Source: JBMZCV01 sp049613665 (GTDB lineage Bacteria; Bacteroidota; Bacteroidia; Chitinophagales; UBA2359). Taken from it: 9,426 nucleotides of DNA. Under the pieces are notes generated by a model that saw nothing but the letters and a program-made list of their open reading frames with translations, was not told the DNA's origin and searched no databases. Where the stretch lies: assembly GCA_049613665.1 (NCBI GenBank), contig JBMZCV010000190.1, forward strand, positions 1 through 9,426, read 5' to 3'. The number at the start of each line of letters is the position of its first letter. Position 1 is the first letter of the stretch. Positions 1-7,413 of the stretch are shown here, in pieces. The position numbers were made by a program, and so were the translations under genes.

Positions 1-10
1 AAAAGAACGA

Positions 11-150
11 CATGCCCTTGTTGGTGTTATCACCAACAAGTTGTTACGAAAAAATGAGTTTTAAAATACGCTATTTATCCTTTTAGTTGCTGGTAATAAC
101 ACACAGCAACGGCGATAGTTATCGTTTTTTTGGAATAAAATAACATGCAA
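11..150 (+). repeat. Dispersed structured repeat, family 2, copy D
   Basis: Three blocks are visible. Bases 17-40 form a perfect 10-bp stem with a 4-base loop (CTTGTTGGTG / CACCAACAAG). Bases 85-110 contain a second stem, GTTGCTG / CAGCAAC. Bases 113-127 read CGATAGTTATCG followed by seven T, which resembles a short terminator. The first two blocks align with copy E (7771-7874), including the shared strings TTGTTAC and CCTTTTAGTTGCT. The last block (97-150) is almost identical to the reverse complement of 9372-9426. The copy reads toward the 3' end of the convergent protease gene. It might serve as the 3' end of a gene left of the window, but no such gene is visible. Confidence 0.75.
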
Positions 151-238
151 TAGCGGTGTTTTTTATAAGTACCTTTTCGGCATATTGATTTGAATTTGAG
201 ATTTTTTGAAAGAAAATGGAAAAAAATAACAAGTAAGC

Positions 239-272
239 AAAAAAAAATGGCATATCGTAATTGATATGCCAT
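239..272 (-). terminator. Intrinsic terminator of the M43 protease gene
   Basis: A perfect 10-bp stem (ATGGCATATC at 247-256 and GATATGCCAT at 263-272) with a 6-base loop is followed, on the minus strand, by nine T (239-247 on the plus strand is all A). It begins 38 bases beyond the protease stop codon. A smaller CGGC/GCCG hairpin lies between them at 285-298. Confidence 0.85.
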
Positions 273-309
273 CTTCTTTTATTTCGGCTCAAAGGCCGCA
301 TCTATTTTC

Positions 310-2445
310 TTAGCGAATAACACTCAATTTAGAAATGCTAGTTTCTAAACCATTGCTTACTTCTATTAAATAATATCCATTTTGGAAATTAGAAATATCT
401 AATGAAGTACGAGTTTGCAAACCATTTGCATCAATTGTTTTTTCCATCAACAACTTGCCTGTCAAATCTAACAAACGCACTTGTAGTGGACTGTCCGTGC
501 CACTCATTGTTTCGATAGTAACTTCATTTTGAGCAGGATTTGGATATACGTTGCTTGTTAAAAAGTTTTCAACATTATCAAAAGCATCAAAAGTACTTGC
601 ATTATTACCCAAGCGTGTTGCACCATTTGTTGTAAATTCAGCTACAGGAGTAGCCCAATCAGTCCAAACACCATCACACAAGACTTTTACTGTCCATTGG
701 TAAGTTGTATTTTGTTGAATACCGCTCGTAAATGTACGATAATTATTCGTTTGAACAGGGAAAACTTTCCAATTTCCGCCTGCTTTTCTGCCTGCCAATT
801 GATAGCTTGTTGCTTCTGTTTGAGCGTCCCACTGTAATGTGATACCTGTTGGAGTTGGGTTAGTTTCTATCAAACCTGTTGCCATTCCACATTCTGTTGG
901 GCAAGCTTCACAGAAAGAGCCACCACAATCAACACCTGTTTCATCGCCATTCATAATTCCGTCGTTGCAAGTAGGGCCGCCATCTAAACAAAATGTTGCA
1001 TTTTCTGAAGAACCAAATTCGCCATTGCCAGAAGCAAGTAGATTGTTGTTTTCATCTACAACATTATAACTACCATCACCATACTGGCAGCAAATGCCAT
1101 CGCCATATGTATCATTAATAGTGAAAGTAAAGCAGCCATCACCTACACAAATCATTTCAGAAATACTAGAACCATCTGCTTCATTTCCATAAGTACCACC
1201 GCTTGCCACAACATTACTATTTTGATCTGCTAGTTCCCAAGAAGTTTCTTCTGGATAATTGTCGAAAGTGATATTAACATAAATAGTGTTAGCTGTACAT
1301 GGGCAAGCTTCACAGAAAGAGCCACCACAGTCAATCCCTGTTTCATCGCCGTTCATGATACCATCGTCACAAGTAGGACAAATAGCCGTACAAGGGCCAC
1401 CACAATCAATGCCTGTTTCGCCACCGTTCTGAATACCATCATCGCAAGTAGGTTCTACAACAGAGCCACAAACATTATTTTTTAATTGAGCAGCTAGAAA
1501 ACCATTCACATAATTTTCTGAACGTGTTGCTTGTCCAGCAGAGAACATATACATACATGCGTCATCGGTATAATCCATGTAATTCATGTGCATATCAGTA
1601 GAACTACAACTAGCTACACCAAGTGTAGGACAACCGTAATGAGGATCTGATGAGTCTGGTGTATCAGCAACTCCGTCGTCAGAATTGCAACCACCACCCC
1701 AAATGTGGCCTAGGTTTAAGTAGTGTCCTACTTCGTGTGTTAAAGTACGGCCTAAGTCATAAGCCCAAGTAGAATTGTCTGGCCCAGCATCTGCACAGTT
1801 GAAGCCTCTAGTGCCAAACGCAAATGCTTCGACTACAACACCATCGCCATCGCCGCTACCACCAAGAGGAGAGTAGCCTAAAACACCTGTACCAGACTGC
1901 ACAAAAATGTTGAGATAGCCGCTCCAAGCACTATTAAAGTCACCCGTAAAAGCATTGTAAGTGATAGCATAATCGCCATCGCTCAAACCAGAGCTAGTAG
2001 GGTGATTGCTGGTTGCTAAACAAAATTCTAGGCAAGATTCTGAATAATCAATACCAGGAAAAGAAGCTGAAGCCGTGTTTATCCAAGATGAAATATCGGC
2101 ATTTGTGCCTTGATAGTCATCATTTAACACTTGAACTTGAGATAAAGCCAATTGTTCGAGGCAAGCTTGATTGTCCGCCGAAGCATCTACACCCTGAAAG
2201 TGTATTGCCATAGGTAAGCTTACTGGTGCAGTACATGGAGCTTTCGCAGCATCTGTTTGGCTTCTTGCTGCTACCATAGCCTGACGCTTTTCGTAAGCTT
2301 TTCGATAGGTTTTGTCTTCCAATAAAGTTTGCATATAAGCATCAGTATTGCATCGTTGAATGTCAGCTTCTTGTGCGTTTGCTACGTTGCTGCAAAAAAA
2401 AGCAACTGTTACACAACATAAAAAGCTTTGGAAAAATTGTTTCAT
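310..2445 (-). CDS. Secreted M43 (pappalysin-type) zinc metalloprotease with T9SS sorting domain
   Basis: A 711-residue secreted protease. Residues 1-24 are a signal peptide (cut after ANA). Residues 25-75 are propeptide-like; Cys32 could be a cysteine switch, which is inference. The catalytic domain (about 76-325) has the zinc motif HEVGHYLNLGH at 237-247, a conserved DTPD segment near 261-264, and the Met-turn MNYMDY at 287-292, as expected for M43. Then come two Cys-rich modules of the pattern CxDGxxNGxETGxDCGG (about 334-383), a beta-type domain with GDGICCQYGDGSY (about 384-490), a third Cys-rich module (about 493-516), a fibronectin III domain (about 520-606) and a type A T9SS sorting domain (about 632-711, starting YPNPAQNE and ending in SVIR). 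All active-site residues are intact, so it should be exported and either released or attached at the surface. The substrate is unknown. ATG at 2445 is supported by the signal peptide; there is no Shine-Dalgarno sequence. A weak TATTTTTG box lies at 2591-2598 (minus). Transcription should end at 239-272. Confidence 0.93.
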   Translation of the reverse strand: MKQFFQSFLCCVTVAFFCSNVANAQEADIQRCNTDAYMQTLLEDKTYRKAYEKRQAMVAARSQTDAAKAPCTAPVSLPMAIHFQGVDASADNQACLEQLALSQVQVLNDDYQGTNADISSWINTASASFPGIDYSESCLEFCLATSNHPTSSGLSDGDYAITYNAFTGDFNSAWSGYLNIFVQSGTGVLGYSPLGGSGDGDGVVVEAFAFGTRGFNCADAGPDNSTWAYDLGRTLTHEVGHYLNLGHIWGGGCNSDDGVADTPDSSDPHYGCPTLGVASCSSTDMHMNYMDYTDDACMYMFSAGQATRSENYVNGFLAAQLKNNVCGSVVEPTCDDGIQNGGETGIDCGGPCTAICPTCDDGIMNGDETGIDCGGSFCEACPCTANTIYVNITFDNYPEETSWELADQNSNVVASGGTYGNEADGSSISEMICVGDGCFTFTINDTYGDGICCQYGDGSYNVVDENNNLLASGNGEFGSSENATFCLDGGPTCNDGIMNGDETGVDCGGSFCEACPTECGMATGLIETNPTPTGITLQWDAQTEATSYQLAGRKAGGNWKVFPVQTNNYRTFTSGIQQNTTYQWTVKVLCDGVWTDWATPVAEFTTNGATRLGNNASTFDAFDNVENFLTSNVYPNPAQNEVTIETMSGTDSPLQVRLLDLTGKLLMEKTIDANGLQTRTSLDISNFQNGYYLIEVSNGLETSISKLSVIR
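899..1378 (-). repeat. Near-identical duplicated Cys-rich module inside the protease gene
   Basis: Bases 899-976 and 1301-1378 are highly similar direct repeats, both starting GGGCAAGCTTCACAGAAAGA on the plus strand or one base from it. They encode the second and third modules with the shared core NGDETG(I/V)DCGGSFCEACP. The first module, encoded near 1380-1445, is more diverged. The high nucleotide identity suggests recent duplication or gene conversion within the gene. Confidence 0.8.
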
Positions 2446-2654
2446 ACAAAAAAGTTTTTATAAAATAAATAAATCTTAAAAAGATTAGAGTGTTTCATTC
2501 TCATTCAGATAAGACGTAGCTAAAAGAAAATATCTTTAATTTAAATTTCAATAAATATATTCGCAAAGAGCCAAACGCTAACTAATATTACAAAAATAAA
2601 AGTGTTTTTACAAATCTTTTTTATTCTTAAATGTCAATTTCTATACGAACAAAT

Positions 2655-2726
2655 GAATTATGCTATTGTTAATTCATTAAAAAACAAACAACGCACAAAA
2701 ATAGCGAGAGTTGTCATTTTTTTTCC
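2655..2726 (+). repeat. Diverged family 2 repeat, copy F
   Basis: The segment starts AATTATGCTATTGTTAA, similar to the start of copy E. It carries GCGAGAGTTGTC at 2704-2715 followed by an A and a run of T, matching the tail of the right-edge copy G (GCGAGAGTTGTC, then G and T8). An internal GCTATT (2662-2667) / AATAGC (2700-2705) pair could close a stem. The middle aligns poorly, so the boundaries are approximate. Family 1 copy A lies about 125 bp downstream on the same strand, the same order as E followed by C. Confidence 0.45.
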
Positions 2727-2766
2727 AAAAGGCAAAACCATCAATATTTTTCAATTATTATTACAT

Positions 2767-2813
2767 AAAAAAAAAATCATCTTTACAACTAATAATTAGT
2801 TATAAAGATGATT
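2767..2813 (-). terminator. Intrinsic terminator, probably for the duplicated-domain T9SS protein gene
   Basis: An 18-bp stem (2775-2792 with 2796-2813) has a 3-base loop. The single mismatch on the plus strand becomes a G-U wobble on the minus strand, which indicates minus-strand function. On that strand the stem runs into ten A-T pairs giving a U-tract (2767-2776). It lies about 200 bases past the stop of the upstream gene (3011), with repeat copy A between, so that gene's mRNA would carry the antisense of copy A in its 3' UTR. Confidence 0.82.
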
Positions 2814-2850
2814 CTTGTTTTGATTAAAATGTTACTTATTAAGTAAATAA

Positions 2851-2952
2851 GTAGTCAGACAAAAATAAATATACATCTCGTTGAAGCTAACACGCTGAAC
2901 ATCAATGCGTTAGCAACGAATCGACCGTTTATTAAATAGTGCTTGGCACTTA
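2851..2952 (+). repeat. Structured dispersed repeat, family 1, copy A
   Basis: It begins GTAGTCAGACAAA, contains a hairpin at 2879-2918 (CGTT, bulge, GCTAACACGC at 2886-2895 paired with GCGTTAGC at 2907-2914, then AACG), and ends with the conserved tail AAATAGTGCTTGGCACTTA, whose AGTGC-TTG-GCACT core is itself a small palindrome. Copies B (minus strand) and C (plus strand) share the start or hairpin and the tail. It reads toward the 3' end of the convergent gene, so unlike B and C it is not a leader of any gene seen here. Confidence 0.8.
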
Positions 2953-3010
2953 ATTGTTTGTTTGATACTTATCCAAAAAATAACACAAAATCAAGCTGTA
3001 ATGCCTTTGA

Positions 3011-5176
3011 CTATTGCTTAACAAATTTAGCATTTACAGAAGCTTCTGCACTACGCAAGTTTAACATATAAACACCAGCAGCATAATTGTTGATGTCTAA
3101 AGCTAAAGTATTATTGCCAATAGTTGTGTTTACATCATAAGTATCAATGATACGGCCAGTAAGGTCTGTCACTTGAACAGTTACGTTTTGGTATTTAGAA
3201 GAAAAATCAACTGTTACAGCATTGCTTGCAGGAACAGGAACAATTTGGTTGATGTTTAAGAAAGCATTGTTGTTATTGTCTTCAATACCTACTACTACAC
3301 TAACTGTAAATGTTTCGCTTTCGTCCACCAATAAATCAGCACACAAACCTAAATCAATCAATTGTAATACCTCAACACCTGTTGTCACATCTTGAATAGC
3401 ATCTAATTCGTCTAAAACAATAGATAAACCGTGAATAGTAAAGTCACCACCACTAATTAGTTCAAATTGTCCATTGTAGCTAATTTCAACAATGTTGTAG
3501 TCAGGAGCACCATCTGTCATTACATAAGCATAGCCATAGTCTGGGCTTTCTTGAAAATCAGTAGCACTTACTGTAAGTGTTTCGCCTTCTACAAAAGTAG
3601 TTGACGCTGGCGGTACTAAACCACCTGCATTAGCAGCACAAGCAGCAGCATCGCAACCAAAAGCTACAAAGCCATTGTCGGTTTCCTCTGTTCCACCACC
3701 ACAATCATCACTATTGGCTACTACTACAATCACGTCGCCTGGTGCGTCTAAGGTAAAAGAAACCAAACAGTCTTCAGCTTGAGCATATACGATAGTTGGA
3801 TCTACAGCATCTACTACACTAAGTGTTGCAGACCATACACTTGCATCATAACCATTACAAATGCTAAATGCAAAAGGTTGGCCAGCAGGCAAAGCTTCAA
3901 TAATATAAGCCTCATTTGTCCAAGCTTGGAATGCCAACTCTACTAAACCATTTGCACAGTCAAGTGGGCTTGGTGTAGCAGTATTGAAGTCAGTATAAGG
4001 GCCAGTGCTATAATCAAGACAGCTACCTGCTGCACAATCATCTGTTAAGATAGGGCTTACTTCATCACATTCAGCATCGCCTGTGCTTGCAGAAATAGTT
4101 ACTTCTGTACCAGTAGCATAAGGGCCAAATTGAGCAACTCCTGTTTCTGTCACACTTACAGTAGTAGTTCCGTCTGTTAAATCAAAGAAAGGAAAATCAC
4201 CTAAGCCAGCAACTGTTACTTCTACGAAAAAATCGCCATCAACACAAGTAGTAGCATAGCTAAGAGTAGGACAACCACCACATTCGCCATCGGCAAAGAA
4301 ATTAAACATAAAAGACTCACTAGCAAAAGTACAAGTAGGGTCAAGTACAAGGTTGCCATCAACATCTGCTGTTCCGTTAGCAAAAACAATAGATGTTAGG
4401 TAATATACTCCAGGAGGCACAGAACCAGCACCACCATCGTTTGCTGTTCCAAGTGGAGAAATAGGAGTTTCTCCAATAGGGAAGTTACCTAAGTAACTAG
4501 GCTCACTCAATGGGTCAGTACTACCAGAGATATCTTCTGTTGTGATAATCCAAAAGTGTCCGAATGATTCGCCTTCAGTAGGAATAACTGCTCCTTCAAG
4601 TGTAAAGTCAGTAACTTCACCAAAGCAATAGTCTATAGTACCTGCAACAGTACCTGAAGCACCATCAGCACAAGTAACTTCGCCACCACAAGCTTGTTGT
4701 CCGCCAGCGTCACCACAGCCAAAAGTCACAAAACCATTGTCGGTTTCTTGAGATGCACCACCACAGTCATCTAAATCTGCTACTACTACAATAATCGAAA
4801 TAGGAGCGTCATAGTCAGCAGGAACAGTAAAAGTTATTTCACAATCCTGAACAGTAGCAAAAACAGCATCTGGAATTGCAGCAGTACCATCATACTCTGC
4901 TGCTGTTAGTTCTGCTGCCCAAACACTAGAATCGTGTCCATCACAAATAGAAAACACATATTCAGCACCAGGTTCTGCTTCATTAATCACATAAGCTTCG
5001 TTTGTCCAAGCTTGATAGCCAGCCTCAATTGGCCCAGCAGCACAATCTTCTGCACATTGAGCACTGCCAAGGTCTGCCCATGGGCCTGCTGCAAAGTCTA
5101 AACATTGAGCATTTACGATGCTAGACGACATCAATAGTATCGCTAGAAAAGTAAAAAATTTAGTAAAATTTTTCAT
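3011..5176 (-). CDS. Secreted protein with duplicated Cys-containing domain and T9SS sorting domain
   Basis: A 721-residue secreted protein with no recognised catalytic motif. Residues 1-23 are a signal peptide (cut after VNA). A domain of roughly 125 residues occurs twice, at about 25-154 and 386-508. Both copies open with CLD, contain QAWTNEAY and FSIC(D/N)G.D(S/A)SVW, and close with DDCGG, ETDNGFV and FGC. Between them (about 160-380) lie further Cys-containing beta-rich segments, and at about 515-630 another segment with EGETLTVSATDF. The C-terminus (about 641-721) is a type A T9SS sorting domain with VPVPASNAV, DLTGR and AGVYMLNL. The protein is acidic and poor in Lys and Arg before the sorting domain, typical of an extracellular or surface protein; adhesion or binding is a guess. 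The start at 5176 is fixed by the signal peptide, and there is no Shine-Dalgarno sequence. It is separated from the upstream PP2C-like gene by a strong terminator, so it is probably transcribed alone. Confidence 0.88.
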   Translation of the reverse strand: MKNFTKFFTFLAILLMSSSIVNAQCLDFAAGPWADLGSAQCAEDCAAGPIEAGYQAWTNEAYVINEAEPGAEYVFSICDGHDSSVWAAELTAAEYDGTAAIPDAVFATVQDCEITFTVPADYDAPISIIVVVADLDDCGGASQETDNGFVTFGCGDAGGQQACGGEVTCADGASGTVAGTIDYCFGEVTDFTLEGAVIPTEGESFGHFWIITTEDISGSTDPLSEPSYLGNFPIGETPISPLGTANDGGAGSVPPGVYYLTSIVFANGTADVDGNLVLDPTCTFASESFMFNFFADGECGGCPTLSYATTCVDGDFFVEVTVAGLGDFPFFDLTDGTTTVSVTETGVAQFGPYATGTEVTISASTGDAECDEVSPILTDDCAAGSCLDYSTGPYTDFNTATPSPLDCANGLVELAFQAWTNEAYIIEALPAGQPFAFSICNGYDASVWSATLSVVDAVDPTIVYAQAEDCLVSFTLDAPGDVIVVVANSDDCGGGTEETDNGFVAFGCDAAACAANAGGLVPPASTTFVEGETLTVSATDFQESPDYGYAYVMTDGAPDYNIVEISYNGQFELISGGDFTIHGLSIVLDELDAIQDVTTGVEVLQLIDLGLCADLLVDESETFTVSVVVGIEDNNNNAFLNINQIVPVPASNAVTVDFSSKYQNVTVQVTDLTGRIIDTYDVNTTIGNNTLALDINNYAAGVYMLNLRSAEASVNAKFVKQ

Positions 5177-5237
5177 TTATAATTCGTTTTTTAGTTAAGA
5201 ATAGAAGTTTATTCATTGAAATGTAAAATCATTGTAG

Positions 5238-5267
5238 ATATAAGTCATTTTTTAGATTGACTTATAT
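5238..5267. promoter_or_regulatory. Perfect 10-bp inverted repeat in the leader of the T9SS protein gene
   Basis: ATATAAGTCA (5238-5247) and TGACTTATAT (5258-5267) are exact reverse complements separated by 10 bases. The site ends 62 bases before the start codon at 5176 and lies between it and the TAATTTTG box at 5285-5292. It could be an operator for a dimeric regulator or a hairpin in the 5' UTR; it lacks a T-run that would make it a terminator. Confidence 0.5.
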
Positions 5268-5284
5268 TCTGCTATATTGTAAAA

Positions 5285-5292
5285 CAAAATTA
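5285..5292 (-). promoter_or_regulatory. Possible -7 promoter box (TAATTTTG)
   Basis: On the minus strand this reads TAATTTTG, matching the Bacteroidota -7 consensus TAnnTTTG. It is just over 100 bases upstream of the start codon at 5176. No TTG is seen at the expected spacing for a -33 box, so the call is weak. Confidence 0.3.
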
Positions 5293-5355
5293 GGAACATT
5301 TTAGTATGTCATTGTCTTTTATCAATTAGTTGTTAATCTTTTTTTTTGGTTTTTT

Positions 5356-5434
5356 AAAAAAAAATAAGATTTTAAATACTTATTTCTTAGCAAAACAAAA
5401 AGAATTGTCGCTAAGATAAGCATTTAAAATCTTA
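5356..5434 (-). terminator. Strong intrinsic terminator of the PP2C-like gene
   Basis: A long stem pairs 5365-5391 with 5410-5434 (about 24 pairs, interrupted only near the apical side) around an 18-base loop. On the minus strand the arm running TAAGATTTTAAATGCTTATC comes first, and the hairpin is followed by nine U (5356-5364). It begins 69 bases after the stop at 5503 and should isolate this gene from the next minus-strand gene starting at 5176. The plus-strand side has no T-run directly after the stem, so it is probably one-directional. Confidence 0.88.
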
Positions 5435-5502
5435 CAACTAAATAATTTGCACTTGTAAATTTAAAAACTATGTTAATATTGTGCATTAAATTACAAAAAA
5501 GA

Positions 5503-6969
5503 CTACTTTAGTCTTATACTATCAGAGGTTACAGTCCAACGCAATCGTGCTTCGCTCAAAGCATTTTCTAGCGTTAGGCTATCTTGTTTTAGAGGTACAT
5601 TACAAGCATTAATTTTGTTCCATATAGCAGTATCATCTCTGTCGATATGCAAAGCATATAAAAATTTATTCTTAGCTTTTTCAAATTGTCTAGCTCCAAA
5701 AAGGCTGTCTCCTTTAGTAACAAATTTTTGCTTTTGGCTATTTAAAATATCATTCAAACTAGCTAAGTTTTTTTCTACTGTTGCATTCTGAATATCACTT
5801 TCTGCATTCAACTTTTCATATACTGCTCTTGCTTCAATAAACTCTCCTATTTGCTCTAACGAATCGGCATATTGAATCGTCAAAGCTTCTTTTGCTTTTT
5901 GTAGGCTTTGTTGGGCCGCAAATTGTGCATCTACATCGCTCACTCCCAAAGATAAGGCATTTTCTAGCGTTAGAATAGCATCTTGATATTGGCCCTTTTC
6001 CAACAGCGACTGCCCTTCTGTGAGTTGTTGTTCAAAAGTGCGGTTCGGATTTTTTAGAAAATGTCGAACGCCCAAGCTTGCCAAAATAACAAAGAAGATG
6101 ATAGGAATAATTAAAAACAACTGCTTAGGAACGGCTACTCCCAATTCAAATTTATTTTTGTCTGGCACACGCATATTTTCAAAAAATATATCGCCTCCTT
6201 GATTCACATCATCATTATAATCGTCCATTGGCACAAAAGGCGTATGCTCGGATTGTATCAAATAAGCCGAATAACTATCCGTGCTATTTGTGCCACATAG
6301 CTCTCTTATTTTATCTATAATAGCTTGATTGGTCGTATCTGAGCCATTGCCTTGCGAAAAAAGATACTTAATATTTCGGTCGTCAAAGGTTTGTAAAACG
6401 CCAGGCGAACACAAAAACAAATAATCGTCATCTTGAAAGTCAGTAATGGTAGAAATACTTACCCAAGCAGGCTCATTGCCTGTGATACCTCGAGGAATAA
6501 TTTTGCTTTCGCCCGAATGTCTGATATTTGTTAGATGGTCTTCACTTCTATACAAAATCTTATTTTGACGAATATGATACACCCTACAATTTCCTGCCCA
6601 AGCAACCGTAGCTGTGCCATCTAAATTGATATGAGCAAGTGCAAAAGCACCATTCATGCCTTTTACATCATTATTATTTCGGATATATTCTTGCATTCTG
6701 CGTTCAGTATATCGCAGTGCATCATTCATATATATTTGACCAAGACGCTCGGTTTTTACAATATGTGTTTCCTTTATATATTTAGAGAGTTCTTCGCAAA
6801 CTAAGGTGGCAGAAATTTCCGCTTTTTGGGTTTCTCCAAAGCCACTACATACCAGAAAAAAATTGTCGTTGCTAGTTGCAGTGTCAGTAGCTGGAAAAAT
6901 TTTATTGGTTATTTGAGGTTTTTTGCCTTTTTCGCTAATCGAATAAGGTAATTTTATGGTTGTTTGCAT
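5503..6969 (-). CDS. Membrane protein: degenerate PP2C-like domain, one TM helix, TPR-like C-terminus
   Basis: A 488-residue protein. Residues about 1-240 follow the PP2C fold: FFLVCSGFGE (37-46), GMNGAFAL (104-111), AWAGNCRVYHI (123-133), EDHLTN (143-148), DDYLFLCSPG (181-190) and STDSYSAYLI (229-238). In active PP2C enzymes these places read DG.GG, GMGTT, GDSR, DHS, SDG and DN. Here the metal-binding Asp residues are Ser42 and Pro189, GDSR is GNCR, and the N-terminal NED motif is not found; only Asp231 remains. This is therefore likely a pseudophosphatase, perhaps a binding or sensor module. A transmembrane helix spans about 283-301. Residues about 310-460 form helical, TPR-like repeats (EGQSLLEKGQYQDAILTLENAL; a second GDSLFGARQFEKAKNKFLYAL), predicted to be periplasmic if the N-terminus is cytoplasmic. 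ATG at 6969 is the best start, without a Shine-Dalgarno sequence. Repeat copy B lies 33 bases upstream in the same orientation, and a strong terminator follows. Confidence 0.87.
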   Translation of the reverse strand: MQTTIKLPYSISEKGKKPQITNKIFPATDTATSNDNFFLVCSGFGETQKAEISATLVCEELSKYIKETHIVKTERLGQIYMNDALRYTERRMQEYIRNNNDVKGMNGAFALAHINLDGTATVAWAGNCRVYHIRQNKILYRSEDHLTNIRHSGESKIIPRGITGNEPAWVSISTITDFQDDDYLFLCSPGVLQTFDDRNIKYLFSQGNGSDTTNQAIIDKIRELCGTNSTDSYSAYLIQSEHTPFVPMDDYNDDVNQGGDIFFENMRVPDKNKFELGVAVPKQLFLIIPIIFFVILASLGVRHFLKNPNRTFEQQLTEGQSLLEKGQYQDAILTLENALSLGVSDVDAQFAAQQSLQKAKEALTIQYADSLEQIGEFIEARAVYEKLNAESDIQNATVEKNLASLNDILNSQKQKFVTKGDSLFGARQFEKAKNKFLYALHIDRDDTAIWNKINACNVPLKQDSLTLENALSEARLRWTVTSDSIRLK

Positions 6970-7002
6970 TTGTTATTTTAAGAATAAATATTTGAAAATG
7001 GA

Positions 7003-7089
7003 TAAGTGTCAAGCACTATTTAATAAAAGAACAATTTGTGCTAATGCCTTAAATTTCAGCATGTTAGCTTCTACAATTTGTCCGACTAT
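7003..7089 (-). repeat. Structured dispersed repeat, family 1, copy B
   Basis: Read on the minus strand it starts AATAGTCGGACAAA, has a hairpin at 7036-7076 (TTGT, AGAA bulge, GCTAACATGC paired with GCATTAGC, then ACAA), and ends with AAATAGTGCTTGACACTTA. Compared with copy A, one stem C-G pair has become T-A and the outer CGTT/AACG stem has become TTGT/ACAA, so pairing is kept. It lies 33 bases upstream of the PP2C-like start codon and would be in its 5' UTR if transcription starts further up. Confidence 0.8.
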
Positions 7090-7378
7090 TTAAACAAAAA
7101 AATGTAACTATTTATGTTGTAGTAATTTTGGCGAAAAAATTTCTTTTTTACTTCAAAAGCCTACTACTAAACATTTACTAAAAAAATTATGTATTGCTTC
7201 GTCATTTTATCATTAATAAAAGCAAAAAGACATTTTTTTTACAACTTTCACTATTGTAAGCTTCTATATACATTTTAATAGTTGATAAAACAAGAAATTT
7301 TAAAGTTTTTTTTTATAGAAAATGACAATAATAAAACAAATATGCAAGCTTTTTATTTTTTATCAATTTTAAGTTTTT
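7090..7378. other. AT-rich spacer without recognised genes
   Basis: No convincing ORF, RNA gene or TAnnTTTG box directed at the PP2C-like gene was found here. The sequence is very AT-rich with several A and T runs and only a small ATAAAA-type hairpin near 7205-7221. The promoter of the PP2C-like gene should lie here or inside repeat copy B, but I could not place it. Confidence 0.5.
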
Positions 7379-7407
7379 TTGGCAAAAAAAATATCATCTT
7401 ATCTTTG
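7379..7407 (+). promoter_or_regulatory. Candidate Bacteroidota-type promoter
   Basis: TTG at 7379-7381 and TATCTTTG at 7400-7407 are separated by 18 bases, fitting the TTG / TAnnTTTG pattern. Transcription would start near 7414 and run through the hairpin cluster at 7420-7545. In such AT-rich DNA chance matches are expected, but both boxes and the spacing agree. Confidence 0.45.
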
Positions 7408-7413
7408 TTATTT

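Noticed and set aside
75..301. Two overlapping minus-strand ORFs of 60-65 codons
   Set aside because: They run through repeat copy D and the protease terminator, are rich in Phe, Lys and Ile as random AT-rich DNA is, and show no recognisable domain.
839..1069. Plus-strand ORF of 76 codons opposite the protease gene
   Set aside because: Antisense shadow of the Cys-rich modules and nearby coding sequence; no start context or domain.
2602..2799. Plus-strand ORF of 65 codons in the spacer
   Set aside because: Covers repeat copy F and ends inside the terminator stem; composition is that of AT-rich non-coding DNA.
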